A stretch of DNA of 64,000 nt from Tengunoibacter tsumagoiensis. GTDB lineage: Bacteria; Chloroflexota; Ktedonobacteria; Ktedonobacterales; Ktedonobacteraceae. The notes below the pieces were generated by a model. It searched no databases. It was not told the DNA's origin and worked only from the letters and a program-made list of their open reading frames with translations. The stretch is taken from contig NZ_BIFR01000001.1 of assembly GCF_003967535.1 (NCBI RefSeq), forward strand, positions 5,207,001 through 5,271,000. The letters run 5' to 3'. Positions 17,763 to 27,165 of the stretch are shown piece by piece. The translations under genes and the position numbers were made by a program. Each line of letters opens with the position of its first letter. The stretch's first letter is position 1.

Positions 17763-18872
17763 TCACTCTTTTGATCCTGTATTCCCAGGTTCAAGCCGCG
17801 ACCACGAGTTGCTGTATCTTTTCACTGCACTGATCATACTTACCCCCGGCGTCAGCAGCCAATGCTTCTGTATCTGCTCCATCCCCAATCCCTCCAACCA
17901 GTCTTTGATAGTTGCAAAGGAATAACAGGTCCCCCCCACAGTCAGCATGGTGAGCTCCATAAACTGCACCATCAATGCACCCGAGCGCGTCCAGGGTTTT
18001 TGATCTACAATCTGATCCACAAAGATAAGTTGACCACCAGGTTTAAGACATGCGATAACTTTGCGCAGAACAGCTTGATTCAGTCCAGGCTGCAATAAAT
18101 GTGCTATATGAAAATAAAAGGCCAGATCAAAACGGCTATCCAGAACTTGCGTGAAATCTTCACGCACAATATCACTCTCCACAAAACTCATACGTTCTTC
18201 AAGATGCTGCTGCTTTGCCGTTCTTCGGCCCGCTTCCAATCCAGGCTCAAGATCAAGAATCGTAGCTCGCACATGAGGATGACGTTGACAGAGCAGAGCA
18301 CTAAAGGCAGCGTGTGACCCTCCAACATCCAATAGAGCGTCAGCCTGTGCAGAGACCCGAATGCGCTGAATAATCTCTCCCCCCAGAGCCATGGCTAAGG
18401 AAGCCAGACCAGCATAATGTCTGGCCAATAACAGTTTCATCTCTGGCTGACTTGCATCCTCTTCATAGGGCATACTCATTACTTGCTTGCCAGAGCGCAC
18501 AACCGCAGGCAACTGCTCCCAGATAGTAACAACATCAGGGCTATGCAGCAGATAAGGGGTAAGATTAAATGGAGAACTGCTGACCAGCCAGCGTCTGGTC
18601 AGACGAGTATTCGCATAGCGTCCCCGTTGATAGCGTAGATAGCCCGTGGTAACCAGGATCTGCATCAACAATTGCAGCCCATGAGGCGCACATTCAAGGC
18701 GTTCAGCTAAGATGTGGAGATACTCTTCTTTCTCACCCAAAGCATCAAACAGGCCAAGCTCACAGGCTGTGACTATCACCTTCGCCAGACCAGGGGCAAG
18801 AGGAGTATCTAGCAAAGGCAACGGCAAGAGATGGCCCAATAGAGACTCAACAACTGTTAGACGGATTGGCAC
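17763..18872 (-). CDS. SAM-dependent O-methyltransferase (COMT-like, two-domain)
   Basis: Protein of 369 aa from a GTG with GAGGGA 5 nt upstream. The N-terminal ~110 residues are a winged-helix dimerisation domain (GLFDALGEKEEYLHILAERL, then LVTTGYLRYQRGRYANT). The C-terminal part is a class I methyltransferase: SAM-binding LLDVGGSHAAFSALL (about 190), acidic ILDLEP, FDLAFYFHIAHLL, and the strand LKPGGQLIFVDQI. This layout is that of small-molecule O- or C-methyltransferases of secondary metabolism and pigment pathways. It is followed upstream by a UbiA-type prenyltransferase gene on the same strand, so the pair may modify one prenylated aromatic compound. The substrate is unknown. A relic of a paralog lies at 13226-13306. 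Confidence 0.82.
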   Translation of the reverse strand: MPIRLTVVESLLGHLLPLPLLDTPLAPGLAKVIVTACELGLFDALGEKEEYLHILAERLECAPHGLQLLMQILVTTGYLRYQRGRYANTRLTRRWLVSSSPFNLTPYLLHSPDVVTIWEQLPAVVRSGKQVMSMPYEEDASQPEMKLLLARHYAGLASLAMALGGEIIQRIRVSAQADALLDVGGSHAAFSALLCQRHPHVRATILDLEPGLEAGRRTAKQQHLEERMSFVESDIVREDFTQVLDSRFDLAFYFHIAHLLQPGLNQAVLRKVIACLKPGGQLIFVDQIVDQKPWTRSGALMVQFMELTMLTVGGTCYSFATIKDWLEGLGMEQIQKHWLLTPGVSMISAVKRYSNSWSRLEPGNTGSKE

Positions 18873-18960
18873 TCTCTTCCCTCATCTTTCCGAAACTACA
18901 ACATATCCATCTCTTATCCACTACAACCCACATTATCTCTCCAAAGCGATAGGCCCTCTA

Positions 18961-19830
18961 TCAGGATAAAATGCCAATGAGCCAACCACCAACCAATAAG
19001 AAACAACCACTTACGATCAGATAAAAATAGAGCTTGCGTCGTTTCTCATCGAGCCAGTAGCGCCAGGAGACGAGCAGTCCAACTCCCAACAATCCAATCT
19101 CCAGTAGAGTCAATTGAGTAATCAGCCCTCTTGTTGCAACAACTTGCCACATGGTGAGGATCGCAATAATAGCAGTGGCGCAGAGGAGGCAGGTAGGAGT
19201 CAGCAGCAACGTTCTATCAGGACCTAGAACGACGGCCAGAGTCCGTGTATGATGGGAGGCATCATCCTCTATATCAGGCAGAGAGTTACTTAAATTCAGT
19301 GCAATGCCCACCAGAGCGGCCACGGGAACGAGCCAGAAGACAAAGGGGTGCCAGACATCCATCCCAACAAAGGCGTAGAGCGGAATCAACGGAATGGCCA
19401 CAGCAAAGACAATACCGCTCCATAAAGTTGCCTTCAGCCCAATATTATAACTCAGCCCCAACGTCAAATAGCAAAGAGAGATCAGCAGAGCCAGCCGGTT
19501 CAGAGGAAGCAAGAGCAGAATCATCAAACCACAGAAAAAAAGTCCCCCCAGAAAAGCTTCTGAGGGCCGAATCCAGCCACGCACAATCGGTTTATCTGAT
19601 CGGCTCTGAGCATCAAGGTGACGATCGCAATAATCATTAAATATCGCAATAGCTATTTGCATCGCCACATGTGCAGAGATAACCAGGGCGAGAGTTCCCC
19701 ATCTGAACACAGGCCAACCAGCCATGAAAGCAAAAAGAGACACAGCCACAGCATGAAAAAAGACAGGGAGAGGATGACAAAGTAGAAAAAAACCGTAGAG
19801 AACTTCCACAGGCGTACGTTTTTTCACCAT
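18961..19830 (-). CDS. UbiA-family prenyltransferase
   Basis: Protein of 289 aa with about nine membrane helices. The ATG at 19830 (GGAG 6 nt upstream) is preferred to the in-frame GTG at 19842, which lacks a ribosome binding site. The two Asp-rich motifs of the UbiA family are present: NDYCDRHLDAQSRSDKP near residue 65-80 and LPDIEDDASHHTRTL near 190-200. These bind Mg-prenyl diphosphate and transfer the prenyl group to an aromatic or other acceptor at the membrane. Members make menaquinone, haem O, archaeal-type lipids or chlorophyll. The sequence alone does not say which. It lies 88 bp upstream of the methyltransferase gene, probably in one operon. Confidence 0.88.
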   Translation of the reverse strand: MVKKRTPVEVLYGFFLLCHPLPVFFHAVAVSLFAFMAGWPVFRWGTLALVISAHVAMQIAIAIFNDYCDRHLDAQSRSDKPIVRGWIRPSEAFLGGLFFCGLMILLLLPLNRLALLISLCYLTLGLSYNIGLKATLWSGIVFAVAIPLIPLYAFVGMDVWHPFVFWLVPVAALVGIALNLSNSLPDIEDDASHHTRTLAVVLGPDRTLLLTPTCLLCATAIIAILTMWQVVATRGLITQLTLLEIGLLGVGLLVSWRYWLDEKRRKLYFYLIVSGCFLLVGGWLIGILS

Positions 19831-19944
19831 TCTTAACTCCACACCACAAAATTCCCATCATTTCTTTTAGTATAGTACGCCTGTGAAACGTGAGGATCAG
19901 CCTCTTATCGCTGAGAGAGAAACACGACAAACTATAAAAACAAG

Positions 19945-20511
19945 CTACCAGACAGTAATACGATCCATAACAGACTTATACCAGATCATCCGCATCTCCG
20001 CACCAGCTAAAACCAGAGTAATCCAGACCCCAAAAGCAGTGCCAAAGAACCAGAATATCGTCATAAGCGTATTACTATTGGCGCTCAACACCAGATTCCA
20101 TACATTCAACCATAGCTGAGAAAGAAGAGCATTTCCATAAAACAACGGTATAGCAGCACGCAGATCTGGCTCATTCACCACTATCACCGCCATCACCACC
20201 GTTGCCAACAACACAACAGTGAAGAGCTCCTGTAAAGATGGGCGAAACAGATCATACGAACGTTTTTGCACCAACTGGGCCTGCTGCTGAACGTCAAGTG
20301 CAACGCGTTGCATGACATTGGCAGTCAGATTGTCAGGTTCAACGATTGGCATCAGATCCCGTAAAGCCGCATCAACCTCTTCAAACAGATACAACTCGTT
20401 CCGACAAGCTGAACAATCTGAGAGGTGAAACTCAAGGCTCCGTAGCTGCTCCAGCGTTAACTGCTTATCGAGATACAGTTGTAACTGCTGAGTTGCCCGC
20501 GAACATTGCAT
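19945..20511 (-). CDS. Anti-sigma factor with zinc-finger (ZAS) domain
   Basis: Protein of 188 aa. The N-terminus (MQCSRATQQLQLYLDKQLT, then HLSDCSAC) is the H-x3-C-x2-C zinc-binding anti-sigma domain that sequesters ECF sigma factors. Two hydrophobic segments at about residues 95-112 and 145-170 anchor it in the membrane. It begins 3 bp after the stop codon of the sigma factor gene, so the two are cotranscribed and probably cotranslated. Confidence 0.87.
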   Translation of the reverse strand: MQCSRATQQLQLYLDKQLTLEQLRSLEFHLSDCSACRNELYLFEEVDAALRDLMPIVEPDNLTANVMQRVALDVQQQAQLVQKRSYDLFRPSLQELFTVVLLATVVMAVIVVNEPDLRAAIPLFYGNALLSQLWLNVWNLVLSANSNTLMTIFWFFGTAFGVWITLVLAGAEMRMIWYKSVMDRITVW

Positions 20512-20514
20512 ACA

Positions 20515-21150
20515 CTAACCTCTCGTTCTCCACTCTTGCTCAAAAGACTCTATACGCTCTTTTAATAAATTACGCGCTCGAAATAAATGTGTCTTAATTG
20601 TTCCCACTGGCATAGTGAGAATCTCAGCCATCTCCTCGTAGGTCATCTCCTGTAAATGACGCAATACTAAAACAATGCGGTATTTTGCAGGGAGCGTTGA
20701 GAGATGTTCCCGTACAGCAGCTGCACGCTCATGCTCTCTGATCGTCGCACTCACGCTCTCTTCATGATGAAGCTGTTCAGCCTGCATCGCTGTCTGCAAA
20801 GCACCATCTCGTTTCCGTTGCTCTAACTGTCGCAAGGCACAATTATAAGCGATGCGATACAACCAGGTCGAGAAGCGAGCATCACCACGAAAAGAGCCAA
20901 GGCCTTGCCAGGCAGCAAGGAAAGCTTCCTGGGTCACTTCGTTCGCCTCTTCATACTGTTGCAGCATGCGAAAAACGAGATTAAAAACACGCCGTTGGTG
21001 TCGTTGTACCAGAAGCGCAAATGCATCCTGGTCGCCCGCTTGACTGGAAACAACGAGTGCGGCATCATCTAATTCAGATGCGGAGCCCGCAGACTGCGAG
21101 ATCGGCATTCCAATACTATGTGGTTGTTGCAAGAGATACTCACTCATCAT
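20515..21150 (-). CDS. ECF-family RNA polymerase sigma factor
   Basis: Protein of 211 aa. Sigma region 2 (FALLVQRHQRRVFNLVFRML, then EANEVTQEAFLAAWQGLGSF, FSTWLYRIAYNCAL) is at about residues 40-115. Region 4 (LPAKYRIVLVLRHLQEMTYEEMAEIL, PVGTIKTHLFRARNLL) is at about 150-205. The first ~30 residues are a Ser-rich tail. Two adjacent ATGs open the frame and neither has a clear ribosome binding site. It is followed by its likely cognate zinc-finger anti-sigma factor, giving a stress-responsive pair of the RpoE/SigW type. The target regulon is not visible. Confidence 0.92.
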   Translation of the reverse strand: MMSEYLLQQPHSIGMPISQSAGSASELDDAALVVSSQAGDQDAFALLVQRHQRRVFNLVFRMLQQYEEANEVTQEAFLAAWQGLGSFRGDARFSTWLYRIAYNCALRQLEQRKRDGALQTAMQAEQLHHEESVSATIREHERAAAVREHLSTLPAKYRIVLVLRHLQEMTYEEMAEILTMPVGTIKTHLFRARNLLKERIESFEQEWRTRG

Positions 21151-21261
21151 ATATAGTTAGAGATTAGATGGCAGCAAAATGTTTCAGCAATATTGACGAA
21201 ACATCTTTCTACACGTATCGTATCTTACCATAGAGTTCACTATCAACAAGGGGAGTTGAGC

Positions 21262-21696
21262 ATGTCCTATACCATCTTTACTATTGTCATTGGCTGGCTC
21301 ATTGCGCTGGCTTTCTTTTTCGGCTTCATTGTTCTCTTACGTTATATTAATCATCGCGAACGGATGGCTATGATTCAGCAAGGATTACATCCTGATATTG
21401 TACAGAAACGACGGCGCAGTCGAGGAATGTTACGAGCAGGATTAATCACTATGATGGTTGGTCTCACCCTGACCATCGGACTCTATCCGATCGGCTTCTT
21501 TTTACCAGAAACCATCAAGACTCCCCTCCACCTCGGCCCCTGGCTCCTGCCAGGCTTTATCCCTTTTGGAGTAGGAGCAGCTATGGTTATCAGCTATTAT
21601 CTGGAACAGAGTACTCACGTTCCCACAGGAGAAGATAAAGAGAAAGTTATCCCCATCGAGGAGTATACCGATCACGAACGACGTCAAGAAAGATAA
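21262..21696 (+). CDS. DUF6249-like membrane protein
   Basis: Protein of 144 aa. The ATG at 21262 (GGGGAG 7 nt upstream) is preferred over 21193. Three hydrophobic helices are visible (about 5-28, 58-78, 93-113), with the conserved NHRERMAMIQQGLHPD segment after the first helix, a signature of small DUF6249-type proteins. The C-terminal tail is charged. Function is unknown. It is divergent from the sigma factor gene and lies just upstream of the rRNA promoter. Confidence 0.7.
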   Translation: MSYTIFTIVIGWLIALAFFFGFIVLLRYINHRERMAMIQQGLHPDIVQKRRRSRGMLRAGLITMMVGLTLTIGLYPIGFFLPETIKTPLHLGPWLLPGFIPFGVGAAMVISYYLEQSTHVPTGEDKEKVIPIEEYTDHERRQER

Positions 21697-21782
21697 ACAA
21701 GCCCCCAAAGGGCGAGGAAGGCCCGATTTTCATGGCTCTCCCCCTGTTTTTGAGCAGATTTGCAAATTCATCAGAAAACCTC

Positions 21783-21811
21783 TTGACAGGAGAACGGAGC
21801 AATGATATTAT
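21783..21811 (+). promoter_or_regulatory. rRNA operon promoter
   Basis: TTGACA (21783-21788), 17-bp spacer, TATTAT (21806-21811). It lies about 190 bp before the 16S 5' end. An imperfect hairpin (CTCTTGCGCC with GGCGCGAGAG, 21814-21850) follows in the leader. Confidence 0.8.
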
Positions 21812-22003
21812 CTCTCTTGCGCCAGACAGAATAAACGAAAGGCGCGAGAGATGCGTAAGCCTTTGAAAAGCGCTTATACTGCACTTGAACAACTGAAGAG
21901 TGGTAAGGAAAACAACAAGAACTTTAAGCCAGTCATAACTTTGAGAAGCTTGCACCAATCAAACATCGTAATTCTCTTGTAAAGAGATTTACATATACAT
22001 TAT

Positions 22004-23485
<1,482 letters not shown>

Positions 23486-23669
23486 GGGAGCTTCGATGGA
23501 CCTTTCTCAGCAATGAGCAAGCACCTCCATCCACTCCTAGGTCGAAACTTCACTTTCTAAGTGAAGGTATTCGCAAGCTTTCAGTTCAACTGGCGTTCGA
23601 ACTTGTGAGCCTTACCACTCTTTAGTTGTTCGAGAGCACCCATTGGTTTATGACTCTTTCTTTCCAGAC

Positions 23670-23743
23670 GGGCTTTTAGCTCAGGTGGTTAGAGCGCAGT
23701 CCTGATAAGACTGAGGTCCCTGGTTCGAGTCCAGGAAGGCCCA
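23670..23743 (+). tRNA. tRNA-Ile (GAT), copy 1
   Basis: Acceptor GGGCTTT/AAGGCCC, anticodon loop CTGATAA (GAT), T-loop TTCGAGT. CCA is not encoded. It lies in the spacer after 16S rRNA, and two more copies of identical sequence follow downstream. Confidence 0.96.
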
Positions 23744-23748
23744 CTTTA

Positions 23749-23777
23749 TTGATACTACTTGACAGACGTGGTATACT
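23749..23777 (+). promoter_or_regulatory. Internal promoter in the rRNA spacer
   Basis: TTGATA (23749-23754), 17-bp spacer, TATACT (23772-23777), starting 6 bp after tRNA-Ile copy 1. It would drive the tRNA-Ala and 5S/tRNA block independently of the 16S promoter. TTGACA at 23759-23764 is too close to act as the -35 box. Confidence 0.65.
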
Positions 23778-23833
23778 CTGCAAGAGAGATACGCGAGGCC
23801 AATAAAAAAATTGGTGAAGCAGTATTAATATCT

Positions 23834-23906
23834 GGGGACGTAGCTTAGTTGGTAGAGCGCCGCCTTTGCACGGCGGAGGTCAGGGGTTCGAATCCCCTCG
23901 TCTCCA
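23834..23906 (+). tRNA. tRNA-Ala (TGC)
   Basis: Acceptor GGGGACG/CGTCTCC, anticodon stem CCGCC/GGCGG with loop TTTGCAC (TGC). CCA is not encoded. Confidence 0.96.
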
Positions 23907-23982
23907 CTCTTACGATCTTCTCGAAGGTTGTAATCGATATCTCAAAAAGATATCACAGGATACTTACCCGTTTCTCCATGCG

Positions 23983-24109
<127 letters not shown>

Positions 24110-24138
24110 GCCTGGTAGAGGCGGCAGGTTTCTTCAAT

Positions 24139-24212
24139 GGGCTTTTAGCTCAGGTGGTTAGAGCGCAGTCCTGATAAGACTGAGGTCCCTGGTTCGAGTC
24201 CAGGAAGGCCCA
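24139..24212 (+). tRNA. tRNA-Ile (GAT), copy 2
   Basis: Identical 74-nt sequence to copy 1, located 29 bp after the first 5S rRNA. Confidence 0.95.
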
Positions 24213-24266
24213 CTTCACTCGTCTGATTGATAGAGTGATCTTTTCCTCTCAAATGAGGTTTTTTCT

Positions 24267-24339
24267 GGGGATATAGCTTAGCTGGTAGAGCGCCTCCATG
24301 GCATGGAGGAGGTCAGGAGTTCGAATCTCCTTATCTCCA
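24267..24339 (+). tRNA. tRNA-Ala (GGC)
   Basis: Acceptor GGGGATA/TATCTCC, anticodon stem CCTCC/GGAGG with loop ATGGCAT (GGC), T-loop TTCGAAT. It differs from the first Ala tRNA in anticodon and arms. A short CCTC/GAGG stem with T6 at 24245-24264 just precedes it. Confidence 0.94.
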
Positions 24340-24374
24340 TTTCACACTCCGGTGTGTTACTGCTTGTACACGCA

Positions 24375-24501
<127 letters not shown>

Positions 24502-24524
24502 GCTTGCACAAGCAGTTTTTATAC

Positions 24525-24598
24525 GGGCTTTTAGCTCAGGTGGTTAGAGCGCAGTCCTGATAAGACTGAGGTCCCTGGTTCGAGTCCAGGAAGGCCCA
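24525..24598 (+). tRNA. tRNA-Ile (GAT), copy 3
   Basis: Identical 74-nt sequence to copies 1 and 2, 23 bp after the second 5S rRNA. It closes the block; no clear intrinsic terminator follows. Confidence 0.95.
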
Positions 24599-24828
24599 TC
24601 TCCTCCCTTTTTTAACTCTCTTCCAACATTTCTCTCCCACTCTTACTCATTCTTGTCAAACAAAAACAGGAAATAGGTCCTACTCCTATCCCATCCTATT
24701 AGACACATCCATTTCTATACACGATACTATCTACGAAGAGATTTAAGTTGTACTGCTTTCTCGCCTTCTCTAGGCTTTTATACTAAAGACGGTACTGTTC
24801 TTTAGCTACGATATGAGGCACATGCTTT

Positions 24829-26118
24829 ATGCAAAAACACTCCAAAACACATCCTTATTCACTCTATACTTCACAAAAGGTTCTCTTTACCTGCCTGCTT
24901 GCACTACTTTTAACAGGGTGCAGCACATCTTCACTGAGTTTTTCACATGACTCCTCCTCAGACACTCAACTTGCCTCGCAAAAAGCTCCCGACGGCGTCA
25001 GTGAGGCCGGGCACCGCTTGCATATTGAGAAGGCTACTCAGATGCTAAAGACAATGTCTCTCGATGAAAAATTGGGGCAGCTACTCATTGTTGAATATAC
25101 AGGAACGCTCTACGATAATACCGCCTTACCAGATATGATTTCGCAACAATATGTCGGTGGACTGCTCTATCAACCAGTTAATCATAATTTTGATGAACCG
25201 AATAATACAGCAAGCGCCATTAGTATGCTCTCACAAAAGGCTCAAAAAGATGCCAAAATTCCTTTGATTATTTCCATTGATCAGGAAGGCGGCGGTGATC
25301 TTGCGAATAAGGGTGGTGTCAATAAACTGGAAACGATCTTTGGCGCAACCCAGAATGCGACGGATATGGGATTAACTGGTGACCCACAGGTCGCTGCGAA
25401 AGCTGGCTCACAATCAGCGGATTGGATGAAGCAACTGGGCATCAACACTGATCTTGCTCCAGTGGTCGATGTGCAGACGATTAATCCTCCTCCCGACTGG
25501 CTGGCTACACGTATGTTTGGAACCGATCCTGACACGGTCATTAAGTTCGCTGGCCCATTCATTGATGGCTTACAACAAAATGGCATCATTGGCTGCCTGA
25601 AACATTTTCCTGGCCTGGGTGCGGCTGTCGGTAATCCCCATAAGGTTCTACCCAAAGTAGATCGCACAAAAGATGATCTTGAGAAAATTGATCTTGCTCC
25701 CTACAAGGCTCTCCTTCAGCAGACAAATCCGGCGATGATTATGACTACTGATGTGAATATGCCTGCTCTCGACGCAGGTGTACCGGCTGAACTCTCACCC
25801 AAAGTGGTTGATGGTCTATTGCGCAAAGAACTTGGCTACTCAGGTGTGATTATTACTGATGGCCTGTATATGGAGGGGCTCTATGATAATGGCTATGGAC
25901 CCCACTCACCTTCGGTCGCAGAGCTCAGCCAGATCGCAGTTAAAGCCGTGATGGCTGGCAACGATCTTCTGGAAGGCCCCTATACCGTAGATCAAGTACA
26001 GGGCATCATCAATGCTCTAGAAAAAGCTATCTCAACGGGCAAGTTGACTGAAGATCGCATCAATCAATCAGTCATGCGTATTCTGACGTTGAAGATGGAT
26101 TACGGTATCATCAAATAA
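24829..26118 (+). CDS. Glycoside hydrolase family 3 lipoprotein (NagZ-like)
   Basis: Protein of 429 aa. An N-terminal signal with lipobox LLLTGC (about residues 26-31) predicts a lipid-anchored surface enzyme. The GH3 barrel is shown by LGQLLIVEYTGT, IISIDQEGG (about 145-153), the K-H-F-P-G-L-G loop (about 262-268) that carries the His used by NagZ-type enzymes, and the catalytic-Asp strand GVIITDGLYMEGL (about 340-352). The family hydrolyses beta-N-acetylglucosaminides, usually in peptidoglycan turnover or chitin use. NagZ proteins normally have SDDLSM where this one has TDGLYM. It is monocistronic and ends in a strong terminator. Confidence 0.88.
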   Translation: MQKHSKTHPYSLYTSQKVLFTCLLALLLTGCSTSSLSFSHDSSSDTQLASQKAPDGVSEAGHRLHIEKATQMLKTMSLDEKLGQLLIVEYTGTLYDNTALPDMISQQYVGGLLYQPVNHNFDEPNNTASAISMLSQKAQKDAKIPLIISIDQEGGGDLANKGGVNKLETIFGATQNATDMGLTGDPQVAAKAGSQSADWMKQLGINTDLAPVVDVQTINPPPDWLATRMFGTDPDTVIKFAGPFIDGLQQNGIIGCLKHFPGLGAAVGNPHKVLPKVDRTKDDLEKIDLAPYKALLQQTNPAMIMTTDVNMPALDAGVPAELSPKVVDGLLRKELGYSGVIITDGLYMEGLYDNGYGPHSPSVAELSQIAVKAVMAGNDLLEGPYTVDQVQGIINALEKAISTGKLTEDRINQSVMRILTLKMDYGIIK

Positions 26119-26135
26119 TTCATCTACATAGTTAA

Positions 26136-26170
26136 ACAAAAAAGAGCACCGTTCATGGTGCTCTTTTTGT
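26136..26170 (+). terminator. Bidirectional intrinsic terminator
   Basis: AAAAAGAGCACC/GGTGCTCTTTTT hairpin with a 6-nt loop, between convergent genes: the GH3 lipoprotein (plus) and the PH-like membrane protein (minus). Confidence 0.9.
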
Positions 26171-26193
26171 TCTTCCTGCTGGTTCTTCCTGGT

Positions 26194-26868
26194 CTAGTAG
26201 TCGGGATGATCTGGTGGAAGGGTATACTTCTTCAGAACGGCTGCAATCAGGAAGGGATCGCCAAAAGATCCATCGGTGACTACGGTGACTTCTTTATCTG
26301 TACGCGTATCCATAAACGCCAGAGACGTAGGTGTGCGCATCCGTTTCTTACGCCATTCTATCCCAGATTTTGAGAAGCCGCGTCCAACAAAAAAACCTAA
26401 CATGCTTTCAGCTATATTCGGTAATTGTTTGGTTGCATCATCCTCAACGCCTACGCTACGATCAATCGGCGCTCGACCACGAGCTGTAACATAGCGCACA
26501 TCAGCCAGTGGCACATGAATAATCTTCATTCCCTCTTGCTTCACAAAATCTTGCTCGGTAATGACGATAAGATGCGTGTTTGCCTGCCATAAACGCCGAA
26601 GATCGCTAATCATAAGATACAGGCTACCAGCTCCGACAAATGCAAAAATAAGCAAAATGAGGGTGGTAAAGATTCCTGAGATAAGTCCATTCTGATAGTT
26701 CGATGGAATAACAATTGGTACAGCCAGCACAAATAAGCCTGCACCTAGCAGAAATCCTAAGGCCCAGCCTATCGTTCCCCAGATTACTTTGCTCTGTAAG
26801 AGCGGAAAGATAACCCAATTCTCAAGCGGCTCTCGTTTCGCCTGCGCAAGAATCTCTTCAGCATTCAT
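26194..26868 (-). CDS. Two-helix membrane protein with PH-like C-terminal domain
   Basis: Protein of 224 aa from the ATG at 26868 (AAGGAG 9 nt upstream), preferred to a longer reading from 26901 that has no ribosome binding site. Two hydrophobic helices (about residues 28-55 and 63-88) are followed by a domain of beta strands (HLIVITEQDFVKQEG, IHVPLADVRYVTARG, then LAFMDTRTDKEVTVVTDG) resembling bacterial PH-like domains. The function is not known. It is a single gene on the minus strand. Confidence 0.6.
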   Translation of the reverse strand: MNAEEILAQAKREPLENWVIFPLLQSKVIWGTIGWALGFLLGAGLFVLAVPIVIPSNYQNGLISGIFTTLILLIFAFVGAGSLYLMISDLRRLWQANTHLIVITEQDFVKQEGMKIIHVPLADVRYVTARGRAPIDRSVGVEDDATKQLPNIAESMLGFFVGRGFSKSGIEWRKKRMRTPTSLAFMDTRTDKEVTVVTDGSFGDPFLIAAVLKKYTLPPDHPDY

Positions 26869-27165
26869 GAAATAATGCTCCTTACAAAAGATACCGGTCA
26901 ATAATAGTATAGTTGAAACTCTCTAGACGCTAAGCACAGCTGCTGTAAGGCTTCTCGCTCATTGATCCAGATCATTATATCAAAATTGCAAACTAAACGA
27001 TAGTTTGCCAGATGACTCACCCAGGGCTCTATAAGCGAGGACCAACCTGGAATTGGAATATCCTGGACTTTTTGCAGAATAGATACCAGGGAACTCCCAT
27101 TTTTGGGTTATAATAGAAGGGAGTGCTGAGATTTTGCAGTTGAACTATTTGATAGGGAGAGCTTC

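Noticed and set aside
23759..23777. TTGACA at 23759 as the -35 of the spacer promoter
   Set aside because: It is only 7 bp from TATACT; the TTGATA at 23749 gives the correct 17-bp spacer.
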